DNA of 64,000 nucleotides from Pleomorphochaeta sp. (GTDB lineage Bacteria; Spirochaetota; Spirochaetia; Sphaerochaetales; Sphaerochaetaceae), in contig JAQQAS010000044.1 of assembly GCA_028532815.1 (NCBI GenBank), positions 1 to 64,000 of the forward strand. Direction: 5' to 3'. The translations under genes were made by a program, and so were the position numbers. Position 1 is the first letter of the stretch. Every line of letters begins with the position of its first letter. This document shows, in pieces, positions 55,625-64,000 of the stretch. The notes under the pieces are model-generated. The model was given only the letters and a program-made list of their open reading frames with translations. It made no database searches and was not told the origin of the DNA.

Positions 55625-56344
55625 TTACTCTTTATTTCTCTTTAGAGATATCTTTACTTTTCCAAAAGATAATGTGTTTTCCATAGGACAAGCACTGATA
55701 CATTCGAAACAGTTTATACATTGACCATTTCTTACGTGTGAATGTGTTGAAATTTCAATATTCATAGGGCAGGCTTTGTCACATTTTTTACAATTGATAC
55801 AAGTATCTTCATTTCTTTTTATTGAAAAAACTCTTGTCATGCTTAAAATACCATACTTTGCAGATTCAGTACAAAGATAGTTACAAAAAGGTCTTTCAAA
55901 GAAAATTGAAATTATTAAATATGAAACCATAATAATTATTGATATTGTTGATGCTGCAGGTGTTATATTATTAGAAAAGAATTGCATGAAAGTCCCATAA
56001 CCATTTGTATAATTCAAAACTACATCAATAATTCCAATCATTAAAATAGCAAATAATACATATCGTAAATATTGTAAGTACTTTTGTATTTTTCTTGGCA
56101 TTTTAAATCTTTTTTTAATAAATAATTTACCAATTTTTGCCATAAATTCTTGAGCTGTTCCATATGGACAGGCCCAACCGCAGAAGAAGTTTCCAAATAT
56201 TAGAGAAGCAGGTAATAAAATAATAATTACCATTCTAATATCCATATAGACACCAATAATTAGTAGTGCTAAAAAAATTAATTGACTAATTTTTCTTGCA
56301 ACTTGTTTTGTATCTAGTTTTTTTGTTTTAGTACTTTGTCCCAT
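55625..56344 (-). CDS. NapH/CcoG-like 4Fe-4S membrane protein
   Basis: 239 residues with four or five membrane helices. 'FCGWACPYGTAQEF' and 'FCNYLCTE' are the membrane-side Cys pairs of NapH-like proteins. Two ferredoxin clusters close the protein: 'CINCKKCDKACP' and 'CINCFECISACP'. It should pass electrons across or along the inner membrane. It is 3 bases after a TetR gene, which probably controls it. The electron partner is unknown. Confidence 0.87.
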   Translation of the reverse strand: MGQSTKTKKLDTKQVARKISQLIFLALLIIGVYMDIRMVIIILLPASLIFGNFFCGWACPYGTAQEFMAKIGKLFIKKRFKMPRKIQKYLQYLRYVLFAILMIGIIDVVLNYTNGYGTFMQFFSNNITPAASTISIIIMVSYLIISIFFERPFCNYLCTESAKYGILSMTRVFSIKRNEDTCINCKKCDKACPMNIEISTHSHVRNGQCINCFECISACPMENTLSFGKVKISLKRNKE

Positions 56345-56347
56345 TTT

Positions 56348-56923
56348 TTATCCCTTATTTAATATTCCGTTACAGAATATATTTATATTTTCATTAATAA
56401 TTGAATTAATAGTCTCTTCACAGCTGTTCTCTAATATAGCTAAATGGAATATGCCTTTTAGATTTAAAATAAAGAATTTAGTAGCTTTTTCAGCCTCTAT
56501 ATTTATTAATTTCTTCTCTTCGTACACTTGGAAAAAAGGAATAAGTTCCCTTAGTAGAGGATCTTTTTCAATCTTAAAATCTGAATCCTCATGAAAACTT
56601 TGTTTTTCTCTTAGTCTCATTAATAAAATAGATTTGTTTTTATTAAAGTTTTCTATAATTTTTTCTGAAATTTTCATCAAATCTTTTTCTAAGTTATTAT
56701 AGCTTAAATTTAAAATCCCTGATTTAATTTCAATAGAAAGATATCTTTCTTTTACGATAGATTTATAAAGTGCTTCTTTAGTATCAAAATGATTAAATAA
56801 AGTCATTTCAGTAATTCCTGCTTCTTTAGCAATTAATTTAGTAGAAACGCCATCATATCCTTCCTCAGAAAATAATTTCTCTGCGGCTTTTTGAATTTTA
56901 ATTCTTGTTTCTTTCTTACTCAT
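56348..56923 (-). CDS. TetR-family repressor (controls the Fe-S gene)
   Basis: 191 residues. N-terminal helix-turn-helix 'GVSTKLIAKEAGITEMTLFNHF'; the C-terminal part is a helical ligand domain with no recognised ligand. Two identical-arm palindromes lie just upstream (56949-56995), so it is probably self-repressed and controls the downstream membrane Fe-S gene. Confidence 0.9.
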   Translation of the reverse strand: MSKKETRIKIQKAAEKLFSEEGYDGVSTKLIAKEAGITEMTLFNHFDTKEALYKSIVKERYLSIEIKSGILNLSYNNLEKDLMKISEKIIENFNKNKSILLMRLREKQSFHEDSDFKIEKDPLLRELIPFFQVYEEKKLINIEAEKATKFFILNLKGIFHLAILENSCEETINSIINENINIFCNGILNKG

Positions 56924-56948
56924 TTATAAATCCTTAATATTAACTATT

Positions 56949-56995
56949 AATTATAGTGTTTACTATAATTAGAAATTATAGTCAATACTATAATT
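56949..56995. promoter_or_regulatory. Two tandem palindromic operators for TetR
   Basis: Both sites read AATTATAGT-N4-ACTATAATT: 56949-56970 (spacer GTTT) and 56974-56995 (spacer CAAT). Centres are 25 bases apart, about two and a half helical turns. Located 25 bases before the TetR ATG. Nothing else is visible in the remaining 200 bases to the next gene. Confidence 0.82.
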
Positions 56996-57200
56996 TTGAG
57001 TTCTTCAAATATATTTAAATAAATTTTTATATTGGACTAATAAGTATTATTTCTTGAAAATATGAATAATTGATTATTTTAGCTTATTCTCTAAATAATA
57101 TTATTTCTTTAATGAGAAAATAGATATATATTTAAATTATGTAATATTTATAAAACTAATAAAAAAGTTTTGTGCTCTATTTAAATAAGTAGGTGAGTTT

Positions 57201-57743
57201 ATGGAAAAACAGTTTGAAAAATTACTAGATATTTTAAAGACACGGTTTGAAAACAATAAAAATCGCCATGAGAATATTAAATGGATAGATGTTGAAAATA
57301 AATTAATAAATAATAAAGAAAAATTAAAATCTTTGTTTGAGATGGAAGTAACTGGAGGAGAACCTGATGTAATTAGTTTTGACTCTAATGAAACTTGCTA
57401 TACATTCTTTGACTGTTCTCTTGAAAGTCCTATCGGAAGAAGAAGTTTATGCTATGATAGTGAGGCTTTAGAAGGTAGAAAAGCTAATAAACCTAAAGAT
57501 TGTGTAATTGAGATGACAAAAAAAATGAAAGTTGAGCTTTTAGATGAAGAACAATATCGATATCTACAATCCTTAGGGAATTTTGATACAAAGACTTCAA
57601 GTTGGATTAAAACACCTGAAAATGTAAGAAAATTAGGTGGTGCACTTTTTTGTGATAGAAGGTATGATAGTGTTTTTACATATCATAATGGAGCCTCTTC
57701 TTATTATAGTTCTAGAGGGTTTAGAGCCTCTCTTAAAGTTTGA
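57201..57743 (+). CDS. DUF4256 protein
   Basis: 180-residue soluble protein matching DUF4256 as I remember it: 'FENNKNRHENIKW', 'MEVTGGEPDVI', 'DCSLESPIGRRSLCYD' and the C-terminal 'YHNGASSYYSSRGFR'. Function unknown. AGGTGAG precedes the ATG; 21 bases separate it from the acetyltransferase gene. Confidence 0.85.
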   Translation: MEKQFEKLLDILKTRFENNKNRHENIKWIDVENKLINNKEKLKSLFEMEVTGGEPDVISFDSNETCYTFFDCSLESPIGRRSLCYDSEALEGRKANKPKDCVIEMTKKMKVELLDEEQYRYLQSLGNFDTKTSSWIKTPENVRKLGGALFCDRRYDSVFTYHNGASSYYSSRGFRASLKV

Positions 57744-57767
57744 GGCATTTTATAAAGGAGTACTTTG

Positions 57768-58316
57768 ATGGATATAGAAACGAATCGACTAGTTTTAAGG
57801 GGATGGTTAGATTCTGATGCTAAAGACCTATATAGATTAGCAAAAGATCCAAGAGTTGGTCCTATTGCCGGTTGGCCACCTCATAAAAGTGAAGAAGATA
57901 GTTTAAACATAATAAGAACAGTTCTATCAAAACCATATACTTTTGCAGTTGTTTTAAAAGAAGAAAATAAAGTTGTTGGCAGTATAGGATTAATGCTACA
58001 AGTGGATAGTAATTTAGATATTTTAGAAGATGAAGGTGAGATAGGATATTGGATTGGTACTCCATACTGGAAAAAAGGATTAGCTACAGAAGCAACAAAG
58101 GCACTAATTCAATTTGCTTTTCAGACTCTAAAGTTAAATAAATTATGGTGTGGATATTTTGATGGCAATAACAAATCTAAAAGAGTTCAAGAAAAATGTG
58201 GATTTATATATCATCATACTAATAAAGATATTCATTGGAAACTGTTAGATGAGATTAGGACTGAGCATATTACTTGTTTAGAAAAAAATAATACTTTTAA
58301 TTTATCAAGGGATTAA
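57768..58316 (+). CDS. GNAT acetyltransferase (RimJ/RimL type)
   Basis: About 182 residues. 'METNRLVLRGW'-like start (here MDIETNRLVLRGW), the 'GEIGYWIGTPYWKKGLATEA' acetyl-CoA loop and 'RVQEKCGF' mark the ribosomal-protein/amino-terminal group. Substrate unknown. ATG at 57768 with AAGGAG upstream; an ATG three bases earlier is equally possible. Confidence 0.87.
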   Translation: MDIETNRLVLRGWLDSDAKDLYRLAKDPRVGPIAGWPPHKSEEDSLNIIRTVLSKPYTFAVVLKEENKVVGSIGLMLQVDSNLDILEDEGEIGYWIGTPYWKKGLATEATKALIQFAFQTLKLNKLWCGYFDGNNKSKRVQEKCGFIYHHTNKDIHWKLLDEIRTEHITCLEKNNTFNLSRD

Positions 58317-58353
58317 TAATCCCTTGTTATTGATTCTATATTCAATACAAGGG
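58306..58353. promoter_or_regulatory. Three-arm alternative hairpin between convergent genes
   Basis: Arm a CAAGGGATT (58306-58314) pairs with arm b AATCCCTTG (58318-58326). Arm b with its extension (58321-58333) can instead pair with arm c (58342-58353). The two folds exclude each other. No good T-run follows, so it may act as a transcript-end structure. Confidence 0.5.
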
Positions 58354-58368
58354 AGGAATTTTACTTCA

Positions 58369-58974
58369 TTAATTTAGACTTTTTGAAAGAGCGTTTGCGG
58401 CTTCTTTAATTCTCTTTAAAATTAATTCATCTTGATTTACTTTACCTCTTTCAAAACATTTAAGAATCTTAATAACATCACAAATTTCATAGCCAAGGGC
58501 TTCAAGGGGTTTATACATTGCTTCTGCAGTATATCCCATATCCTCTTCATTTTCTTGTTCACAAATTGCAATAACTATAGCTTTACGATTTGGGTTTGCA
58601 AGAGCACTAGACCATTTACCAGGCCTTGGATTTTCAAATTTATAAAAACAATATAATCTATCAATAAATGCTTTCATCCAAGCTGTAATATTATAGTTAT
58701 GAGTTGGGCAAACTAAAACAAGGGCTTGGCTTGTTAAAATATCTGGATAAAAAGAATTCATATCATCCTTAATTCCAGTACAAATTTCATCTTTTCTACA
58801 TCTTTCACAACCGATGCATCCTTTAAAATTATAATCACGAAGAGATATTGAATTATTTTCTATATGATTAATATTTAGCTCTTTTATAAAATGATTTAAT
58901 AAAGAGTCTGAATTACCATTCTTTCTAGGACTACCATTAATTGCTAAAACTTTTTTTTCGACTTTGATTCCCAT
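58369..58974 (-). CDS. Flavodoxin-like NAD(P)H-dependent FMN reductase
   Basis: 201 residues. 'INGSPRKNGNSDSLL' is the FMN phosphate loop and 'GCIGCERCRKDEIC' is the Cys-rich insert of the iron-sulfur flavoprotein/NADPH-FMN reductase group. It should transfer electrons from reduced nicotinamide to quinones or other acceptors. It stands alone on the - strand. Confidence 0.87.
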   Translation of the reverse strand: MGIKVEKKVLAINGSPRKNGNSDSLLNHFIKELNINHIENNSISLRDYNFKGCIGCERCRKDEICTGIKDDMNSFYPDILTSQALVLVCPTHNYNITAWMKAFIDRLYCFYKFENPRPGKWSSALANPNRKAIVIAICEQENEEDMGYTAEAMYKPLEALGYEICDVIKILKCFERGKVNQDELILKRIKEAANALSKSLN

Positions 58975-59054
58975 AACAACCTTTACGTAACTTAATATAT
59001 ATTAAAGTTTAACATAAAATAATAGAAAAAGTAATCGATGATTAAATATCATAT

Positions 59055-59654
59055 TTATATAGAGTTTAATATCTTGTTATAGTTGGAAATGATTTGGGTA
59101 ACTTTGTTTTTATCAATAGCTGAAAAGGGTTTTATTTTATCAGGGGGAGTTTGTAAACTTTGTATTGTTTTTTCAAACCAAATTACATCATACCATTTAT
59201 TAAATTTGAATCCGGTATTATGAAAAACGCCAATTTCTTTAAATCCTAATTTTTTATGAAGTTTAACACTTGCTTTATTTGGTAGGGTTATAACACCATA
59301 AGCATTGTAGATGTTTTGTAATTTCAATATATCAAGTAGAGCTTCATATAGAATTTTTCCAATACCTAAATTTGAATAGTTTTGATTTAAATATATTGAT
59401 AATTCAACATCCCAATCATATGCTTCTCTTTCTCGAATTCTATCTGCATAAGCATACCCTATAACAGAATTATTTACCTCACACACTAAAAAAGGATAAA
59501 ATGATGTGACTTTTGAAACTTTTTTATTAAAATCTTTTAAGGATGGAGTAGTACATTCAAATGTAATTGAAGTGTTTTTAACGTAAGGAGCATATATATC
59601 TAGAATTTCTCGAACATCATCTTCTCTTACTAATCTAATCAATTTAGTATCCAT
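59055..59654 (-). CDS. GNAT acetyltransferase (phosphinothricin-type)
   Basis: 199 residues. 'DVREILDIYAPYVKNTSITFE' and the acetyl-CoA loop 'NLGIGKILYEALL' and 'HKKLGFKEIGVF' match the PAT/Bar group. Natural substrate may be methionine sulfoximine-like or another amine; unknown. Confidence 0.87.
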   Translation of the reverse strand: MDTKLIRLVREDDVREILDIYAPYVKNTSITFECTTPSLKDFNKKVSKVTSFYPFLVCEVNNSVIGYAYADRIREREAYDWDVELSIYLNQNYSNLGIGKILYEALLDILKLQNIYNAYGVITLPNKASVKLHKKLGFKEIGVFHNTGFKFNKWYDVIWFEKTIQSLQTPPDKIKPFSAIDKNKVTQIISNYNKILNSI

Positions 59655-59759
59655 ATATTTATCCCTTGTATTTTAGTATTAGAGTTTAGTTTCTATAATT
59701 GTTTATAGTCTTTCAATAAGTAATATTAGATTAATAGGTTAATTTAATTCAATATAATT

Positions 59760-60314
59760 TTAATTATTTTTAATTTTATTTAGTTGGATTAAATATTTTT
59801 TCAATTCTTCAGGAACACTTTTTATAAGTAAATTGACCATTTTTTCTTTTGAAAGATCTAAATAACCAGTTGCCCATTTTGATGTCATATCAATTGACCC
59901 CTTACAATACATTTCAAGAAGGAAAGAAAGATCTTCACTTAATGGTTTTTTAGTTTGTTGTATTATTGCATTTTCATAGAATTTATAAATCATTTCAAAG
60001 TCATAATTTTTTAAATTATTATAATCATCACTTTTAAAGGCTTGAGAAAAGAAAATTTTTTCATTTTCAATAAATTTAAATTTTTCACAAAGTGCTTCAT
60101 AAAGGTTTAGTTTAACTCCCATTAGAAAAAAACTTTTATCACAAAGTTGTTGGAAGTACCAATTAACTAAATCATATTTATCTTTAAAATTCCTATAAAA
60201 AGTCTGTCTAGTTAAGTTACTTTCTTTGCAAATAGAAGAAACAGAAATTTTATCTAAACTTTGATTTTTCATAAGTGATTTTATTGAAAGTGCAAATTGT
60301 AGTTTTGTTTCCAT
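59760..60314 (-). CDS. TetR-family regulator
   Basis: 184 residues. Helix-turn-helix 'ISVSSICKESNLTRQTFYRNFKDKYDL'. The helical C-terminal half resembles the DhaS-like TetR group. Divergent from the alcohol dehydrogenase gene across 290 bases containing a 20-base palindrome, so control of that gene is plausible. Confidence 0.87.
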   Translation of the reverse strand: METKLQFALSIKSLMKNQSLDKISVSSICKESNLTRQTFYRNFKDKYDLVNWYFQQLCDKSFFLMGVKLNLYEALCEKFKFIENEKIFFSQAFKSDDYNNLKNYDFEMIYKFYENAIIQQTKKPLSEDLSFLLEMYCKGSIDMTSKWATGYLDLSKEKMVNLLIKSVPEELKKYLIQLNKIKNN

Positions 60315-60405
60315 TAATATATCCTTCTGTAAAAAATAAACTCCATCATTTATTAGTTATCATTTTATATATTTTATTAGCATCTTAAAAATAAATCAAA
60401 TATAA

Positions 60406-60425
60406 AAATACAAATAGTTGTATTT
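60406..60425. promoter_or_regulatory. Palindrome, possible TetR operator
   Basis: AAATACAA-ATAG-TTGTATTT. The only clear palindrome in the 290-base gap between the TetR gene and the alcohol dehydrogenase gene. Confidence 0.5.
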
Positions 60426-60604
60426 CTTCACTTCTGCTAATTAATTATACTATAAACAATTAATATAGATTTTTTTTAAAAATTTATAGTACTTTTCCTT
60501 TATTTTCTACATTCTATGTTACATATAGATAAATCTGTAACTTGAAATAGCCTAAGTTGCAATGGATAATTATATATAGATAAGAATTTTATGGAGGCAA
60601 TAAA

Positions 60605-61753
60605 GTGGTTCAAAGATTTATATTAAATGAAACATCATATCATGGTTCAGGCTCTATATCTGTTATTCCTGAAGAAATAAAGAGTAGAGGATTTAAAAAA
60701 GTATTTGTATGTACAGATCCTAGTTTATTAAAATTTAAAGTAGCTACGAAAGTAACTGATTTATTAGAAAAAGAAAATATAGAATATTATTTATATTCTA
60801 ATGTTAAAGCAAATCCTACAATTGAAAATGTTCAAACTGGTGTAAAAGCTTTTATTGAAAATGGAACTGATTGTATAGTTGCAATTGGTGGTGGGTCTGC
60901 AATGGATAGTGCAAAAGCTATTGGTATAATTATTAATAATCCAGAAAATAGTGATGTTAGATCTTTAGAAGGGGTTTCCCCAACTTTAAATAAAAGTGTT
61001 CCAATTATTGCTGTTCCAACTACAGCTGGTACAGCTGCTGAAGTTACAATAAATTATGTAATAACTGATCCTGAAAGACAAAGAAAATTTGTTTGTGTAG
61101 ATCCTAAAGATATTCCAATTGTTGCGGTTGTTGATTCAGATATGATGAGTAGTATGCCAAAAGGATTAACTGCTTCAACAGGTATGGATGCATTAACTCA
61201 TGCTATTGAAGGTTATATAACACTAGGTGCTTGGGAATTATCTGATATGTTCCATCTTAAAGCAATCGAGGTAATAAGTAGATCTTTACGCTCAGCTGTT
61301 AATAATGAAAAAGAAGGCAGAGAAGACATGGCATTAGGTCAATATATTGCCGGTATGGGTTTTTCAAATGTTGGATTAGGGGTTGATCATTCTATGGCAC
61401 ACCCTTTAAGTGCGTATTATGATACTCCACATGGAGTAGCTTGTGCTATTTTATTACCAGCTATTATGGAATTTAACAAAGACTACACTGGTACTAAATA
61501 TCGTGAGATAGCAAGAGTAATGGGTGTTGAAAATGTAGATGCTATGAGTCAAGAAGAATATAGAGATGCTGCTATTAATGCGGTAAAGCAATTATCTATA
61601 GATGTTGGAATACCACAAGATTTAAAGGGTATTGTAAAAGAAGAAGATCTTGATTTCTTATGTGAAAGTGCTTTCAATGATGCTTGTAGACCAGGAAATC
61701 CAAGAGATTGTTCTAAAGAAGAAATTAAAGAGATTTATAAATCCTTAATTTAA
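60605..61753 (+). CDS. Iron-containing alcohol dehydrogenase (1,3-propanediol/lactaldehyde type)
   Basis: 382 residues. 'AIGGGSAMDSAKAIG' binds NAD; metal ligands in 'GMDALTHAIEGY' and 'GVDHSMAHPLSAYYDTPHG'. The last block is typical of FucO/DhaT-like enzymes, which reduce lactaldehyde or 3-hydroxypropionaldehyde. Start is GTG with GGAGG eight bases before. Lactaldehyde would suit an organism consuming rhamnose from pectin, but that is a guess. Confidence 0.9.
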   Translation: MVQRFILNETSYHGSGSISVIPEEIKSRGFKKVFVCTDPSLLKFKVATKVTDLLEKENIEYYLYSNVKANPTIENVQTGVKAFIENGTDCIVAIGGGSAMDSAKAIGIIINNPENSDVRSLEGVSPTLNKSVPIIAVPTTAGTAAEVTINYVITDPERQRKFVCVDPKDIPIVAVVDSDMMSSMPKGLTASTGMDALTHAIEGYITLGAWELSDMFHLKAIEVISRSLRSAVNNEKEGREDMALGQYIAGMGFSNVGLGVDHSMAHPLSAYYDTPHGVACAILLPAIMEFNKDYTGTKYREIARVMGVENVDAMSQEEYRDAAINAVKQLSIDVGIPQDLKGIVKEEDLDFLCESAFNDACRPGNPRDCSKEEIKEIYKSLI

Positions 61754-61772
61754 TATTTTACTTAATTTTATC

Positions 61773-61814
61773 GTAATTACTATGTCTTAATTTTAATTAT
61801 ATCATAGTAATTAC
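61773..61814. terminator. Bidirectional terminator
   Basis: GTAATTACTATG pairs perfectly with CATAGTAATTAC over 12 positions, loop of 18; T-rich on both outer sides. It separates the alcohol dehydrogenase and GGDEF genes. Confidence 0.75.
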
Positions 61815-61830
61815 ATTTTCTATTTTTCTT

Positions 61831-62958
61831 TTATAGAAGAATTTTTTTGTTTTTGAGTTTGTTTTTATGCATATCACTACTTGAGAAATAGAATATCTCT
61901 TCAAGGCTAGTGTGCTCTCCTTTATAACTATAAACTCCACACGATACTTTGTATGGAATAACTTTATCTCCAGCATCTACTTTAAAATGATTTTTAAGAT
62001 TTTCAATTACCCTTAAATAATATTTTGTATCTTCATCTTGATTGAGTAAAATACAAAATTCATCACCACCATATCTATAAATTTTAGTATTAAAATTATC
62101 GCTTAGGGTTTTAGAAAAATGTATCAAGACCTTATCCCCAATGTTATGTCCATATGTATCATTTATAAATTTAAAATTATCAAGATCAATGAAAATTAAA
62201 CCAAAGGGGAAGCTGTTTAAAAGCTTATCACTTATTTCATAGTTTAAACTTTTTCTATTAAAAACTTTAGTTAAATTATCTTGGTTAATATTTTGTTCAA
62301 TAGCTTTCTTTATATTTTTATTAATTGCTACTGACTGATAAGAGACAACAAATATTAAGATAAAAATAATTCCAATTTCATTGTATGCTAGATAAGCATA
62401 ATTTAGTAATACTAAAATCATTATTTCATAAAAAGTCATATTTATTTGTTCTCTTTTAAAGGATAGAGAAAATGTTGAATTATTGTATAGTTTAAGAACA
62501 ATATACAATAGAATATTGTTTAAAGTAGAATAAATAACATAACAAACTATTAAATTTAAAGGTGAACTCTTAATTTGTGAAAATCCAAGTAAATATGAAA
62601 TATAGATACATGAGGTATGCATAGCTACATTAAAAAAAGTCTTAATATTAAAAATGCTTTCCTTTTCTTTAAAATAATATACTTGAAAAAGATCTCTAAT
62701 AAATATTGCTACCACTAAAGAAATTAAGACATTAAAAATTGGAGCGATAGTGAGAGCAAAAATAGCTTGAACCCCTAAAAGAGATAGTACCGAGTTCTCA
62801 GATAATGGGATTGCTTTTATCTCACTTATAACTATAAATATTGAGATAATAACAAGGGGTAGATTAAAGTGTAACTCGATGCTATTAAAGGAGAGAATAA
62901 GAGATAATAATCCTAATACGTATATAAAATATCGATATGGGGTAAAAAGTTTGTGCAT
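61831..62958 (-). CDS. Membrane-bound diguanylate cyclase
   Basis: 375 residues. Six or so membrane helices in the first 210, then a GGDEF domain with 'FIDLDNFKFIND' and active-site 'YRYGGDEFCIL'. It should make cyclic di-GMP. The N-terminal sensor is not recognised. The domain ends without an EAL partner. Confidence 0.9.
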   Translation of the reverse strand: MHKLFTPYRYFIYVLGLLSLILSFNSIELHFNLPLVIISIFIVISEIKAIPLSENSVLSLLGVQAIFALTIAPIFNVLISLVVAIFIRDLFQVYYFKEKESIFNIKTFFNVAMHTSCIYISYLLGFSQIKSSPLNLIVCYVIYSTLNNILLYIVLKLYNNSTFSLSFKREQINMTFYEIMILVLLNYAYLAYNEIGIIFILIFVVSYQSVAINKNIKKAIEQNINQDNLTKVFNRKSLNYEISDKLLNSFPFGLIFIDLDNFKFINDTYGHNIGDKVLIHFSKTLSDNFNTKIYRYGGDEFCILLNQDEDTKYYLRVIENLKNHFKVDAGDKVIPYKVSCGVYSYKGEHTSLEEIFYFSSSDMHKNKLKNKKILL

Positions 62959-63119
62959 TAATTATTCCAGCTTAGTTTTTTTGTTAATCAATTATATCAT
63001 ATCTTCTACATTTTTGTGCTGCTTTTTAATTAATTTATTCTCACATTTTAAAATCTGAAAATTTTATAATAATATGGTAATATATTTTTATATAAATGTA
63101 TCAAAAGGAGGATATAGAT

Positions 63120-63647
63120 ATGAATCAGCTAATAATATATGGAAGTAAATACGGCTCTACTAAAATGTATGCGAATGAACTATCTAAGAGAACTAATATT
63201 AAAGCTATTGATTTTAAAAAAGTTGAGTCCTTAGATAAAATAAACACTGTAATTTATTTTGGTGGATTATATGCAGGTGGAGTTTTGGGATTGTCAGAAA
63301 CTATCAAGAAGATTGATACCTATGATGATAAAAAGATTATAATTATTACAGTTGGTCTATCGAATCCAAATGCTAAAGAGAATATTGACAATATAAAAGA
63401 CTCGATTAAGAAACAAGTTCCAGAAAAAGTTTTTAATAAATGTAAAATATTCAATTTAAGAGGTTCAATTGATTATGGAAAATTAAATATGATGCATAAA
63501 ATAATGATGAAAGCCTTATATAATAAAACTAAAAAGCTTCCTCCTGAAAAACAAACATCTGAATCAAAAGCGCTAATTGAAACTTATAATAAGAAAGTCA
63601 ATTTTGTTGATTTTGATACTTTAGGCAAAATTATTGAAATTATTTAG
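63120..63647 (+). CDS. Flavodoxin-domain protein
   Basis: 175 residues. 'IIYGSKYGSTKMYANEL' is the FMN-binding start, and 'VIYFGGLYAGGVLG' the second loop. It resembles flavodoxin_5/HemG-like proteins. I choose ATG 63120 because AGGAGG lies about 8 bases before it; an upstream in-frame ATG at 63096 precedes that site and is unlikely. Confidence 0.85.
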   Translation: MNQLIIYGSKYGSTKMYANELSKRTNIKAIDFKKVESLDKINTVIYFGGLYAGGVLGLSETIKKIDTYDDKKIIIITVGLSNPNAKENIDNIKDSIKKQVPEKVFNKCKIFNLRGSIDYGKLNMMHKIMMKALYNKTKKLPPEKQTSESKALIETYNKKVNFVDFDTLGKIIEII

Positions 63648-63814
63648 CTCAATATTTAATTATTAAGTTTAAAGTTAAATTCATATTAAAGATGTCAATA
63701 ATATGTATGGTTGTTCATAATATCTGTGGTTTAATTAACGAAAAGAGGATTTATCCTTTAATAAGGATTACTTAGTCACGTTTTGATATAATTACATATT
63801 CATTGGAGATATAT

Positions 63815-64000
63815 ATGAGAGATAGAACTTGGGCAATAAAGAAGGCAAAAGAATTAGTTGAAAAAATGACTTTAGAAGAAAAAGCATCCCAAATGAAATA
63901 TGATGCTCCATCAATAGATAGATTAGGTGTTAAAGAATATAATTGGTGGAATGAAGGTTTACATGGTGTTGCTAGAAGTGGTGTTGCTACAATGTTCCCT
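63815..64000 (+). CDS. GH3 glycoside hydrolase (5' part, cut by window end)
   Basis: The first 62 codons are in the window. 'RTWAIKKAKELVEKMTLEEK' and 'NWWNEGLHGVAR' are typical of the GH3 beta-xylosidase/beta-glucosidase group. No signal peptide. TGGAGA precedes the ATG, and TATAAT at 63787-63792 may be its -10. It fits the plant-glycan diet seen earlier. Confidence 0.88.
   Translation, partial: MRDRTWAIKKAKELVEKMTLEEKASQMKYDAPSIDRLGVKEYNWWNEGLHGVARSGVATMFP

Noticed and set aside
1-64000. CRISPR arrays, prophage, insertion sequences or integrase genes
   Set aside because: No regularly spaced repeats, transposase or phage genes were seen; gene content is metabolic throughout.

Overview
The window is AT-rich, densely coded bacterial DNA from a diderm, fermentative anaerobe. 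A TolC-type exporter and a beta-barrel outer-membrane protein ending in Phe point to an outer membrane. Iron-dependent alcohol dehydrogenases, ferredoxin-type and flavodoxin-type proteins, and the absence of respiratory genes point to fermentation. A signal-peptide/FN3-like/acidic-linker/barrel protein and the style of the exported sugar-binding protein suggest a spirochaete (Sphaerochaeta/Treponema-like). This is inference: no rRNA is present.

Region 1 (1-11425, + strand) is a reductive pyrimidine catabolism locus. It holds a NitT/TauT-type ABC importer, dihydropyrimidinase, a PreA-type dihydropyrimidine dehydrogenase, an unknown 144-residue protein, an M20 ureidopropionase-type amidohydrolase, a class III aminotransferase and an iron alcohol dehydrogenase. 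Together they could take uracil to beta-alanine, malonate semialdehyde and 3-hydroxypropionate. Three things are unusual. The substrate-binding protein appears circularly permuted. The dehydrogenase carries the N-terminal Fe-S domain of PreT/DPD without the FAD/NADPH domains. The leader has a promoter followed by two strong terminator hairpins before the first gene. I regard this locus as the most novel part of the window.

Region 2 (11428-26290, mostly - strand) is a pectin/rhamnogalacturonan oligosaccharide locus: binding protein, two permeases, SGNH acetylesterase, GH43, a MATE exporter, GH105, GH28 and a TIM-barrel protein in one tightly overlapping operon. A divergent CE8 pectinesterase, a serine hydrolase and a membrane-sensor AraC regulator lie beside it. 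None of the enzymes has a visible signal peptide, so oligomers are probably imported and then degraded in the cytoplasm.

Region 3 (26372-39670) holds a tRNA-Asp, a zinc-type ArsR/P-type ATPase pair with three palindromic operators, a nucleotidyltransferase, a YitT-like protein, a LOG-family protein, an aminotransferase, the spirochaete-like outer-membrane protein, a Fic protein with a degenerate motif, an alcohol dehydrogenase, RlmKL and Hsp33.

Region 4 (39841-49752) is an SDR gene followed by a TolC/MFP/MacB-type exporter, a histidine kinase and a sigma-54-type response regulator, then a convergent hybrid kinase. Region 5 (50025-64000) contains glycerol dehydrogenase, PepF, an RNA uracil methyltransferase, small conserved proteins (DUF998, DUF1697, DUF4256), two TetR regulators, Fe-S and flavin proteins, acetyltransferases, a GGDEF protein, a flavodoxin and the start of a GH3 glycosidase cut by the window end.
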